Shown here: positions 1 to 6,900 of the stretch, in pieces
Numbering within the stretch: position 1 is the stretch's first letter
How the letters are laid out: every line of letters starts with the position of its first letter
NCBI GenBank assembly: GCA_034409055.1
Contig: DAOUMU010000377.1
Coordinates: 1 to 13,207, forward strand
Length of the DNA stretch: 13,207 nt
Source of the DNA: DAOUMU01 sp034409055
GTDB lineage: Bacteria > Chloroflexota > Anaerolineae > 4572-78 > J111
Direction of reading: 5' to 3'
Program-made: the position numbers and the translations under genes
The notes under the pieces: model-generated
Told to the model about the DNA's origin: nothing
Databases searched by the model: none
The model's input: only the letters and a program-made list of their open reading frames with translations

Positions 1-96
1 GGTTGGGGCTGTATTGTCAACAATCTGGTCAAGATTGCTGAAGCCATACTCAAGCCGCGCCGCCGGAAACGACGCTCGGCGGTGGCAGTGGCTTGA
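1..96 (+). CDS. C-terminus of a DDE-type transposase (5' part outside window)
   Basis: The frame starting at base 1 reads 31 residues and stops at TGA 94-96. It opens GWGCIVNNLVKIAEAI, then a basic tail with KPRRRKR. The pattern GWG-x-(I/V)-x-NNL-x-x-IA is typical of the last helix of many IS-encoded DDE transposases, after the catalytic Glu; the exact IS family cannot be fixed from this fragment. The same protein end appears on the opposite strand at 13109-13207, with 25 of 31 residues identical. That two-copy recurrence is the best evidence that this is a real transposase end. The catalytic core lies left of the window. Confidence 0.7.
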   Translation, partial: GWGCIVNNLVKIAEAILKPRRRKRRSAVAVA

Positions 97-123
97 ACAG
101 GGTTTCCTGACAGAAACTAGCTA
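1..123 (+). mobile_element. Right (3') end of insertion sequence, copy 1
   Basis: Homology to the opposite window end continues past the transposase stop to about base 123. The shared part ends with GACAGAAACTAGCTA (109-123), and beyond it the two sequences diverge at once. This marks the likely IS boundary and the probable terminal repeat. The boundary falls inside a reading frame that begins at 184 on the minus strand, so this insertion broke a gene. No target duplication can be judged because the other end of the IS is not in the window. Confidence 0.65.
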
Positions 124-184
124 ACCATTTTTCTTTTCGTTCGGCCAGAATTGTTGGTTCAGGAAGTCTGGTTATTGGGATCAC
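50..184 (-). pseudogene. Truncated HNH-nuclease-like (PtuB/TIGR02646-type) partner gene
   Basis: A GTG at 184-182 overlaps the ATPase stop codon as GTGA, a classic translational-coupling overlap. The frame reads (V/M)IPITRLPEP, then TILAERKEKWLA, up to about base 123. This Pro-rich start followed by L-x-x-x-x-x-x-W resembles the N-termini of small HNH proteins encoded after PtuA-like ATPases (TIGR02646 family). At about 123 the frame runs into IS sequence and reads nonsense until TGA at 52-50, giving 44 codons in total and only about 21 native ones. The HNH motif itself is missing, so the nuclease is lost. The family call rests on a short N-terminus and gene position; that the gene is truncated is well supported. 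Confidence 0.55.
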
Positions 185-1422
185 GCTTTGGTTTCCCCCT
201 CGGCAATCTCTTGTAATAACTTATCCACATTGAGATAGGAAAAATACTCAGGATTGAGTGCTTTGAGTTTCGCTTCAATTTGCTTACGTTCTTTGATGTC
301 ACCGGCCTTGATGGCTTGCTCTCGTTGTACGATCAGCCGCGAAATTTCCTCGTTAAATGGTTGAGTTTCCTCAAACAGGGGCGACATCAAGATCTCGTCT
401 ACAGGCTTCTTGTTGTACTCGGCTGTCTCATCAACGACGACACAATGGTCTACCCTGGCCTGGCAGACAAAAAGTCGGGCATTGGGTACGGAGGAGATAA
501 TAAAAGGTGAATGCGTGGCAGCGATAATTTGCAGATTCGGGAAGATATCCAAGATGCTCCGGATGAAACGTTTCTGCCATTTGGGATGGAGTTGGTTTTC
601 AGCTTCATCAATTAACAGCAGTCCTGGCGTTTGGCCCAGTTCAGAGAGAGGCGTTTCACGTAAGATGTGTACGGCATACATTTTACCCAGTAAGTCAACC
701 ATATTCTGAACCAGGTACAAATTCCCACTACTGAGATGTACCAAACTGACAGGTTGATCATTCTGAATAATAATCGGTTCATAAGTTGCCCGGGCCACAT
801 GGCTCAATTTACCCCCCTCTAACAAGCTATTGGCAATAATTTGCTCAAGTATTTTATAAAGGCGTTCGGCCGTTGCCCGTTCCTGCGGGTCTCGACTATC
901 TCTCACATAGTCAAAGTGGCAAATGAGTTGTGTAATATCGGCCTTTGTTTTTGTCCCTTGCAAAGCGTTCATCAAAAAATTTCGGTGTTGTGGACTTTGG
1001 AGAGAAGTAACTTTATATGACCCACTGGCCGTTGTTGACGGCCAAAAGTCGACAACCCAATTTGGACAATCACCCCCATCCCGAACTTTGATTGGGATAT
1101 TTTCTAGCCAAGAAGGACTAGGTCGAATATTGTTATTTTTAAATCTATCAACTCTTAGATGTATCTCTTCTTGATCCGCTATTAATGTCATCTCAATATC
1201 TGCTTGACCACTACGTTTCTGCCTCCGAATGTCCCTCTCTAACTGACTGTAGTAAGTTTGGCCAAACATACCACGAATAGTATCAAGGATGATGCTTTTG
1301 CCTGTACCATTCTCACCGGTAATCAAAACCACAGGGGGCTTTTCATCAGCATCAGTCAGAAATTGCATATCGGCTTCAATGAAAGGGCCGATATTTCTAA
1401 GAGATAAGCTCTTTACTCTCAT
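181..1422 (-). CDS. OLD/PtuA-like AAA family ATPase (Septu-like defence)
   Basis: A 413-residue ABC/RecF-type ATPase of the AAA_21 class. Visible motifs are an N-terminal strand LSLRNIGPF, Walker A GENGTGKS (36-43), an ABC-signature-like LSSGN (230-234), Walker B GLLLIDEAE (267-275) followed by NQLHPKWQ, and the H-loop ATHSPF (302-307). There is no TOPRIM domain at the C-terminus; residues 340-413 are charged and helical. ATPases of this build pair with HNH nucleases in Septu (PtuAB) and in some retron effectors, where the ATPase controls the nuclease. That fits the truncated partner starting inside this gene's stop codon. AAGGA lies 7 nt before the ATG, supporting the start. The ATPase is intact but its partner is broken by the IS, so the system is probably inactive. 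A stand-alone DNA-repair or OLD-like ATPase is the alternative. Confidence 0.8.
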   Translation of the reverse strand: MRVKSLSLRNIGPFIEADMQFLTDADEKPPVVLITGENGTGKSIILDTIRGMFGQTYYSQLERDIRRQKRSGQADIEMTLIADQEEIHLRVDRFKNNNIRPSPSWLENIPIKVRDGGDCPNWVVDFWPSTTASGSYKVTSLQSPQHRNFLMNALQGTKTKADITQLICHFDYVRDSRDPQERATAERLYKILEQIIANSLLEGGKLSHVARATYEPIIIQNDQPVSLVHLSSGNLYLVQNMVDLLGKMYAVHILRETPLSELGQTPGLLLIDEAENQLHPKWQKRFIRSILDIFPNLQIIAATHSPFIISSVPNARLFVCQARVDHCVVVDETAEYNKKPVDEILMSPLFEETQPFNEEISRLIVQREQAIKAGDIKERKQIEAKLKALNPEYFSYLNVDKLLQEIAEGETKA

Positions 1423-1443
1423 AATTCATTCCTTCATGTCTTG

Positions 1444-1621
1444 AGTTAAAAAACATAAGTGTACTAGTCAACAGCATCTTGAACACTTGGCGAAACCTTC
1501 CCGGAAGCTGTTTTTAATCAAGTTACCTGGATCATCAAGCGGTTTTGGCCTGATAATCAAGTTTCCGGGAAGGTCAGATTTGTTCAGAATGTTGTTGACC
1601 CCTACAGTTAAAAAACATAAG
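1444..1621. repeat. MITE-like inverted-repeat element with 16-bp flanking direct repeats
   Basis: The 16-mer AGTTAAAAAACATAAG occurs at 1444-1459 and again, identical, at 1606-1621. Between them lies a ~146-bp element with imperfect terminal inverted repeats. The outer arms are 1467-1485 and 1581-1599 (GTCAACAgCATcTtGAACA against GTCAACAaCATtCtGAACA). The inner arms are 1495-1506 and 1563-1574 (ACCTTCCCGGAA), perfectly paired. There is no ORF inside. This is the form of a non-autonomous element with a target duplication, although 16 bp is long for most IS families. It occupies much of the 385-bp divergent region 1423-1807. Confidence 0.7.
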
Positions 1622-1731
1622 CTTCAATTCTTAGTTTAACTTTCATTCCCGATAAAGTCTAGTTTGTCGGCATAGAGTTGTAGATAAACCCTAAAATAAA
1701 CTTTTGTTCACTGACTCTCCTCCGGTTTATT

Positions 1732-1786
1732 GATAAACTATTATCTCGATAACACGTGAAGAGTTTACGTCCTGTTTTCTTCACGT
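1732..1786. promoter_or_regulatory. Palindromes upstream of ABC transporter operon (candidate operator/leader)
   Basis: Just before the ABC operon the sequence alternates GATAA (1732-1736), TTATC (1741-1745) and GATAA (1748-1752), making two overlapping 5-bp palindromes. Next comes a perfect 8-bp inverted repeat, ACGTGAAG (1754-1761) and CTTCACGT (1779-1786), with a 17-nt loop. This ends 21 nt before the start codon and could be a repressor site or an mRNA hairpin. More GATAAA copies lie at 1651 and 1683. I see no convincing -35/-10 pair, so regulation is only inferred from symmetry and position. Confidence 0.35.
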
Positions 1787-1807
1787 TTCACGCAGAGGAG
1801 TTTATCT

Positions 1808-2560
1808 ATGAACACACCAAACACAACTTCACCCATCGTTCAAGTTAACCACGTGGTCAAAAAGTTCAAAGTGGGCGACGGTGAAGTGACCATTTTGAAA
1901 GGGATCTCATTTGCAGTCAACCAGGGCGAGTTTGTCTCGATTGTGGGCCCCTCCGGCAACGGCAAATCGACCTTGCTCAATATGATTACCGGCATCGACC
2001 GCCCCAGCGCGGGCGAAATCGTCGTGACCGGCCGGGAGGTGCACCGGATGAGCGAGAACAAATTGGCCGAGTGGCGCGGCGAAAATGTGGGTATCATCTT
2101 TCAGTTTTTCCAGATGCTGCCGGCCCTCAGCCTGTTGCAAAACGTCATCCTGCCCATGGACTTTGCTAACAAATACAGACCCAAAGAGCGGAAAGAACGG
2201 GCAATGCATCTGTTGGAGACAGTTGGTCTGGCTGACCAGGCAGACAAGCTACCCAGTATGGTCTCCGGCGGCCAACAGCAACGAGCGGCCATCGCCCGGG
2301 CCCTGGCCAATGACCCGCCCCTGCTGGTGGGCGACGAACCAACCGGTAACCTGGACTCTCGTACCGCCGGTGATATTTTTGAGCTGTTCAACCAACTGGT
2401 CGAGCAGGGTAAGACCATGATTATGGTCACCCACGATAAAGAGTTGGCCCAACGCGTGCCCCGCCGTATCGAAATCACCAACGGCCACATTACGCGGGAT
2501 GATTATCTGATGGTTCTGCCACAGCGAGTCAACTTGCCACAACAGGTACATATTGGGTGA
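1808..2560 (+). CDS. ABC transporter ATP-binding protein, MacB/LolD type
   Basis: A 250-residue cytoplasmic nucleotide-binding subunit of the MacB/LolD/FtsE-like group. It has Walker A GPSGNGKST (47-55), a Q-loop near FQFFQMLP, signature VSGGQQQR (152-159), Walker B LLVGDEP (172-178) followed by TGNLDS, and the switch His in VTHD (209). The phrase DEPTGNLDS and the length are typical of ATPases paired with FtsX-like permeases. The start is supported by AGAGGAG (1794-1800), 7 nt upstream of the ATG. The permease follows after 106 bp on the same strand, so the two should form one transporter driving mechanotransmission-type extrusion of a peptide, lipid or lipoprotein. No membrane-fusion (HlyD-like) subunit is nearby, so the substrate is unknown. 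Confidence 0.93.
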   Translation: MNTPNTTSPIVQVNHVVKKFKVGDGEVTILKGISFAVNQGEFVSIVGPSGNGKSTLLNMITGIDRPSAGEIVVTGREVHRMSENKLAEWRGENVGIIFQFFQMLPALSLLQNVILPMDFANKYRPKERKERAMHLLETVGLADQADKLPSMVSGGQQQRAAIARALANDPPLLVGDEPTGNLDSRTAGDIFELFNQLVEQGKTMIMVTHDKELAQRVPRRIEITNGHITRDDYLMVLPQRVNLPQQVHIG

Positions 2561-2568
2561 CGGGTGTT

Positions 2569-2610
2569 GCGTGTTGCGTGCGCAAAAACAATATGAAACA
2601 GGCAATACGC
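2569..2610. repeat. Imperfect inverted repeat between ABC genes
   Basis: The 12-bp arms GCGTGTTGCGTG (2569-2580) and CAGGCAATACGC (2599-2610) pair at 10 of 12 positions around an 18-nt A-rich loop. The left arm is part of a GTGTTGC-style repetition starting at 2564. It sits in the 106-bp gap between ATPase and permease. It could be a decayed REP-like repeat or a hairpin tuning expression of the second gene; no U-tract follows, so a terminator is unlikely. Confidence 0.4.
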
Positions 2611-2666
2611 CCCCCTTGTGACAAGATCTATTCGAACAGCTAAACATTTAACAAAAGGAACCTATT

Positions 2667-5069
2667 ATGAGTAGCGTCATCTGGAATAAAGTTTGGTCTG
2701 ACCTGTGGCATCACAAAGTGCGCACCTTGCTGGCAGTGTTGAGCATTGCGGCCGGGGTGTTTGCCCTGGGGGCGATTTTTGGCATGATCGACCAGCTCAT
2801 TCCTAACTTAAACCGGGTTCACCAGTCAATTGAGCCGGCCCACATCACTATGATGTTGGAAGACCGTATCGACCAGAAGCTGGCCGACCGGCTGGAAAAC
2901 ATCGACGGGGTGGTGGGTATTGAGGCCCTCAATGAGGTCTCAATTCGCTACCGGCTCAGCCCAGACGAGGATTGGCAGCCCGGCACGCTCACTATGCGCG
3001 CCGATTATGCCGACCAAACCTACAACTTGCTTCAATTGAAAGAAGGTGAGTGGCCCCACCGTAACGACATCGGGCTTGACATGCGGGCCAAACAATATCT
3101 TGGCCTCGAATTTGGGGATAAAGTGATCTTTGAATTAGAGGGCACTGATCGGGCTTTACCCGTCACCGGCAGCATTCGGCATCATTTTATGACCTCCCCT
3201 GATTTTGGCGATGATCCTCGTTTCTTTGTTGACGCCCAGGGCCTGGAGCGATTCGGCATCCCTAACGGCGAATTTAACCAACTACTGGTCCAGGTGTCGC
3301 CTTATAGCGATGCCTTTGCGCGTGAGGTTGCCTCGGAAATTAAAAACCGGCTGGGCAAAGAGGGGGTTGGGGTGGCTGTTACGTTCTACAACAAACCGGA
3401 TGAACACTGGGGCAAACAGTTTTTTGATGGCCTCAACCTGGTGTTACAACTGCTGGCCGTAGTTTCCCTGTTTATGAGCGTGATTCTGGTCTACAACACC
3501 CTGTCGGCCCTGATTACAGAGCAAACCAACCAGATTGGCGTGATGAAAGCCCTGGGTGGCAATACCCATACGATCATCAAGGTGTATCTGGCCGGCGTGC
3601 TGGTGTACGGGGCGTTGGCCCTGTTTATCTCCCTACCCCTGGGGGCATTTGTGGCCTATAGTGCAGCCCGTTACTTCTTGGATATTTTTAACATCGACCA
3701 CAGCACCTTCCAATTTTCGACTCACGCTCTGATCTTACAAGGTATGGCCGCAGTGGCCGTGCCACTGATTGCTGCGCTGATCCCAATCTTCAGGGGGTCG
3801 CTCATCACCGTACGGGAGGCGATTGCCAGTTACGGCCTGAGCGGCAGCTTTGGCGCCAATCCGTTTGACCGGCTGGTGGAGCGGCTTGGACGGCGCTTCC
3901 TGTCGGCTCCCAAGGCGATGGCTTTGAGCAACATATTCCGGCGTAAGGGGCGCTTGAGCCTGACCCAAATGGTTCTGATTGCAGCCGGTACCCTTTTCTT
4001 GATGGTGATGACCCTGTCAAATTCCATTACCTTGACCGTCGATAATGAACTGGGCCGTCGTCATTACCAGTCGCTGCTGATCTTCCAAGAAAATCAACGG
4101 GTCAGTCGCATCGTCAGAATGGCCGAGTCGCTGGAGGGGGTTGAGAAGGCTGAGTTACGTTTCAGCTATCCTGCCTCAATCTTGAAGGCCGGGCAGCGCA
4201 CCCGGGAAGCCGGAGTAGGGGCCAGATTGCTCGGGGTGCCGGCTGATAGCCAGATGTATCGTCCGTTGATTGTGGCCGGACGCTGGCTGGAACCGGGCGA
4301 TGGACAGGTCATCGTGCTGAACGAGGAAACAGCCCAGGAAAATAATATCACGTTGGGGGACATGGTCACCCTGGATCTGGGTGAGTTGGGTGATCGCCAG
4401 TGGCAGGTGATTGGTTTTTACCGGGTCTTGAGTGTTGTGCCGATACCGGACAATATTTACGCCCCCCAGGAAGCTATTTTCAGAGCGACCACCAAGCACA
4501 ACGTTGGTCGGGAGTTACTGGTGCGTACTCGCGTCGATAGCCCGGCTTACACCGAAGCGGTGACGACCCAATTGAAAGAGGTGTTTGAACAGCGCAACCG
4601 GGACATTGAAGACAGCCAAACCATCCACCAGGACCGGAGCTTTTTCGACAATTTCTTTGCCCAGTACATCCCGATGCTGTTGGCCCTGGCTGTGATTATG
4701 GCCATTGTGGGGGGAATCGGGCTGATGGGCTCTCTCTCCATCAGCGTCACCGAGCGCACCAGGGAGATAGGGGTGATGCGGGCCATTGGTGCTAAAACGC
4801 CGGTGATTATGGGCATGCTGATTATGGAAGGCGTGTTGCAGGGGGTGACCAGTTGGCTGGTGGCCGTGCCCTTGTCATTTGTGCTGGGACAGCCCCTGGC
4901 TGTTTTGATGGGGCAGGCTATGTTTGATATCGCCCTGGATTACCGGTACAACGTCGAGGCCATGTTTGTCTGGCTGGTCATGGTGGTCCTTATTTCGGTA
5001 CTGGCCTCGGTGATGCCCGCTCGCAATGCCACCAGAATCAGCGTGCGAGAAAGCTTGGCTTATGCTTAG
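2667..5069 (+). CDS. Double FtsX-like (MacB-type) ABC permease
   Basis: An 800-residue membrane protein made of two MacB_PCD-FtsX units fused in tandem. Predicted membrane segments are near 21-41, 256-279, 304-331 and 357-376 for the first unit, and 432-453, 668-690, 712-744 and 764-784 for the second. Each first helix is followed by an extracytoplasmic domain of about 210 residues (42-255 and 454-667). Each unit carries the coupling-helix motif: TEQTNQIGVMKALGG (285-298) and TERTREIGVMRAIGA (695-709). Fused doubles are known in Gram-positive and Chloroflexota FtsX-type transporters, where one polypeptide replaces a permease dimer. AAGGAA at 2655-2660 supports the start. It pairs with the ATPase upstream. 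It ends 24 bp from the convergent ROK gene with no clear terminator hairpin between them. Confidence 0.9.
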   Translation: MSSVIWNKVWSDLWHHKVRTLLAVLSIAAGVFALGAIFGMIDQLIPNLNRVHQSIEPAHITMMLEDRIDQKLADRLENIDGVVGIEALNEVSIRYRLSPDEDWQPGTLTMRADYADQTYNLLQLKEGEWPHRNDIGLDMRAKQYLGLEFGDKVIFELEGTDRALPVTGSIRHHFMTSPDFGDDPRFFVDAQGLERFGIPNGEFNQLLVQVSPYSDAFAREVASEIKNRLGKEGVGVAVTFYNKPDEHWGKQFFDGLNLVLQLLAVVSLFMSVILVYNTLSALITEQTNQIGVMKALGGNTHTIIKVYLAGVLVYGALALFISLPLGAFVAYSAARYFLDIFNIDHSTFQFSTHALILQGMAAVAVPLIAALIPIFRGSLITVREAIASYGLSGSFGANPFDRLVERLGRRFLSAPKAMALSNIFRRKGRLSLTQMVLIAAGTLFLMVMTLSNSITLTVDNELGRRHYQSLLIFQENQRVSRIVRMAESLEGVEKAELRFSYPASILKAGQRTREAGVGARLLGVPADSQMYRPLIVAGRWLEPGDGQVIVLNEETAQENNITLGDMVTLDLGELGDRQWQVIGFYRVLSVVPIPDNIYAPQEAIFRATTKHNVGRELLVRTRVDSPAYTEAVTTQLKEVFEQRNRDIEDSQTIHQDRSFFDNFFAQYIPMLLALAVIMAIVGGIGLMGSLSISVTERTREIGVMRAIGAKTPVIMGMLIMEGVLQGVTSWLVAVPLSFVLGQPLAVLMGQAMFDIALDYRYNVEAMFVWLVMVVLISVLASVMPARNATRISVRESLAYA

Positions 5070-5093
5070 GGCCTACATCAATTTGCGATTTAG

Positions 5094-6095
5094 TTAGTAT
5101 AAGGCTCCCTTGATATTAACCCCAGATGCACGTAATCGGGCCCATTCGGCGGCTCCCATAGCCCCGGCTATGACGCCTAATTGGGCTGGGACAATTTGTA
5201 CTCTGTCCAGAGGGGTGACATAGACACGTTGTTTAACTGTCTCCCGAATGGATGTCAGCAACAAATCCCCGGCCTGGGCCACGCCACCGCCGACGACCAC
5301 CATTTGAGGGGCCAGCCCGACAATGGCGTTTGAAATGGCCTGGCCAATGTACCGGCCAGCCCGTTCATATATTTCCTTGGCAATCTCATCCCCTGCCATA
5401 GCCGCTTTGGCGATCAATGCTGGGGTAATCTTATCCAGGTCCCCTTGCGCCAGATCACGGATGCTGGTGGTCAACCCTTGGCGAACCGCCTTCATACCCA
5501 TGGCGGCAATGGCCGGCCCACTGGCCAGGGCCTCTAAACAGCCATAATTACCACAACCGCAGCGGGGGCCGTGAGGTTCAATGGTCTGATGTCCCCACTC
5601 GCCCGCGGTGCCACCGTTGCCCAAGTATAAGTGGCCGTTGATAACGGTGCCTCCACCAATGCCGGTACCAATGGCCAGGCAGACCATGTTTTGGACATGT
5701 TTGCCTGCGCCAAAGGTTTTCTCCCCTAGGGTCAACGAGCGAACGTCGTTGAGGATGTAAACAGGCAGCCCCAATCGTTCTCCCAGGAGGGATTCGACAG
5801 GCACGTGAGGCCACCGACCGGGCAGGTTTGGCAAAAAAATCACCTCACCCTTTTCCAGATCCAGGACGCCAGGCAGGCCTGCGCCGGTGGCCTTCACGTT
5901 TGCCAGGGATATGCCAGCTTCTCCAACGATATCCCGAGCCAGCTTGGCCATACGGTCGATGACCGCTAAATATCCCTCTGAGGCCAGGGTGTCGATCTCC
6001 AGGGAGTGTAGCAGCTCACCCCGACCATTGATTAATACAGCACTGGTGGTTGTCCCACCCAAATCCAGGCCGACATAGTATTCTTGTTTGGCCAT
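5094..6095 (-). CDS. ROK family sugar kinase (glucokinase/NagC-like)
   Basis: A 333-residue sugar kinase of the ROK family, which phosphorylates a hexose or amino sugar using ATP. It shows DLGGT (11-15) for phosphate binding, ILND with the catalytic Asp (117), GTGIGGG (143-149), the substrate motif EWGH (166-169), and the zinc site formed by His169 with C179-G-C181-G-N-Y-G-C186-L-E. There is no N-terminal helix-turn-helix, so it is an enzyme rather than a NagC/XylR repressor. I chose ATG 6095: a longer frame from 6170 overlaps the upstream creatininase gene, and the residues before Met26 show no family resemblance. The chosen start lies 2 nt after that gene's stop without a clear Shine-Dalgarno, implying coupled translation. 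It is the last gene of the catabolic block; sugar specificity cannot be read from the sequence. Confidence 0.92.
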   Translation of the reverse strand: MAKQEYYVGLDLGGTTTSAVLINGRGELLHSLEIDTLASEGYLAVIDRMAKLARDIVGEAGISLANVKATGAGLPGVLDLEKGEVIFLPNLPGRWPHVPVESLLGERLGLPVYILNDVRSLTLGEKTFGAGKHVQNMVCLAIGTGIGGGTVINGHLYLGNGGTAGEWGHQTIEPHGPRCGCGNYGCLEALASGPAIAAMGMKAVRQGLTTSIRDLAQGDLDKITPALIAKAAMAGDEIAKEIYERAGRYIGQAISNAIVGLAPQMVVVGGGVAQAGDLLLTSIRETVKQRVYVTPLDRVQIVPAQLGVIAGAMGAAEWARLRASGVNIKGALY

Positions 6096-6097
6096 AT

Positions 6098-6889
6098 TTA
6101 TCTGATTGGTAATTTGGCAAATGTGGTCTCGATGTCTTCCAGCAAGTTCAGAACAGACTGTACTCCCCAATCCAGGAATTTTTCGCCTTTCTCAGCAGTG
6201 GCCTGGGTGGCATCACCCCACGTCCCCGAGCGAGTGATGCGGTAAACACTGCCGGGTGAGGTGAAGAAAAAGGCCGTATGGATCGCCGGCGAACCGGTTT
6301 TTGTTTCTGGAAATGGGGGGAATTCTGTGTTGGCCTGCTCCATATCAACCAGGTCGGGATTAATCGCCAGAATCGCAGAGACTTCACCCTCGTTGGCGTG
6401 CATTCCCTTGGCCAGACTGATGTATGCGGCCAGTTGATCGCCGCTCATACCATCCCAATAGTTAAGGGGAAAGGCGTGAGCATCTTCAGGTAACTTGTCT
6501 GCCGCCTGAGCACAGGCATAAGCAACCGGATAGGTGTTGTCGTAGTGACCGTTAAGAAAGACGATACGTTTGAAGCCACTCTGGGCAAATGAAATGGCCA
6601 GGTCGCGGATCATGGCCATAAAGGTTTCGATGCTCAGACTGATTTCGCCCACGAAACCGCGATGGGGATACGACAAGGCGTAGCTAATCGGTGGGGCGAC
6701 GATTGCCCCGATTTTTTCGGCAACGCGCCGGGCAATCTCCTGGGGGATGAGCACGTCAGTACTCAAAGGTGAATGCGGGCCGTGCTGTTCGGTTGAGCCA
6801 ACCGGAATGAGGACCGTATCATGATCTTGGAGGAATATCTCCAGTTCCCGATTGGTCATTTCTGCCAGGAATACAGTTTGTCGTTTCAT
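6098..6889 (-). CDS. Creatininase family amidohydrolase
   Basis: A 263-residue protein of the creatininase family, metal-dependent enzymes that open cyclic amides or cleave C-N bonds. Metal ligands are all visible: GSTEQHGPH gives Glu34 and His36, PLSTD gives Asp45, FLNGH gives His115, and HANEGEV (164-170) gives Glu167 and Glu169 as candidates. Length is normal for the family. AAGGAG lies 7 nt before the ATG, and the gene starts 11 nt after the preceding oxidoreductase, so they share a transcript. Family members act on creatinine, on formamides in flavin or coenzyme biosynthesis, and on peptides in mycofactocin maturation. None of those pathways is seen here, so the substrate is open. Co-transcription with a ROK kinase and two Gfo/Idh/MocA proteins suggests a sugar- or lactam-related substrate. 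Confidence 0.88.
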   Translation of the reverse strand: MKRQTVFLAEMTNRELEIFLQDHDTVLIPVGSTEQHGPHSPLSTDVLIPQEIARRVAEKIGAIVAPPISYALSYPHRGFVGEISLSIETFMAMIRDLAISFAQSGFKRIVFLNGHYDNTYPVAYACAQAADKLPEDAHAFPLNYWDGMSGDQLAAYISLAKGMHANEGEVSAILAINPDLVDMEQANTEFPPFPETKTGSPAIHTAFFFTSPGSVYRITRSGTWGDATQATAEKGEKFLDWGVQSVLNLLEDIETTFAKLPIR

Positions 6890-6900
6890 CGAATCGCTCC

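Noticed and set aside
5070..5093. Bidirectional terminator between the permease and ROK genes
   Set aside because: Only 24 bp, with no stem of useful length and no T-tract.
6096..6170. Longer start for the ROK kinase at 6170
   Set aside because: It would overlap the creatininase gene by 73 nt and adds 25 residues with no family resemblance. ATG 6095 sits right before YYVGLDLGGT, the normal ROK N-terminus.
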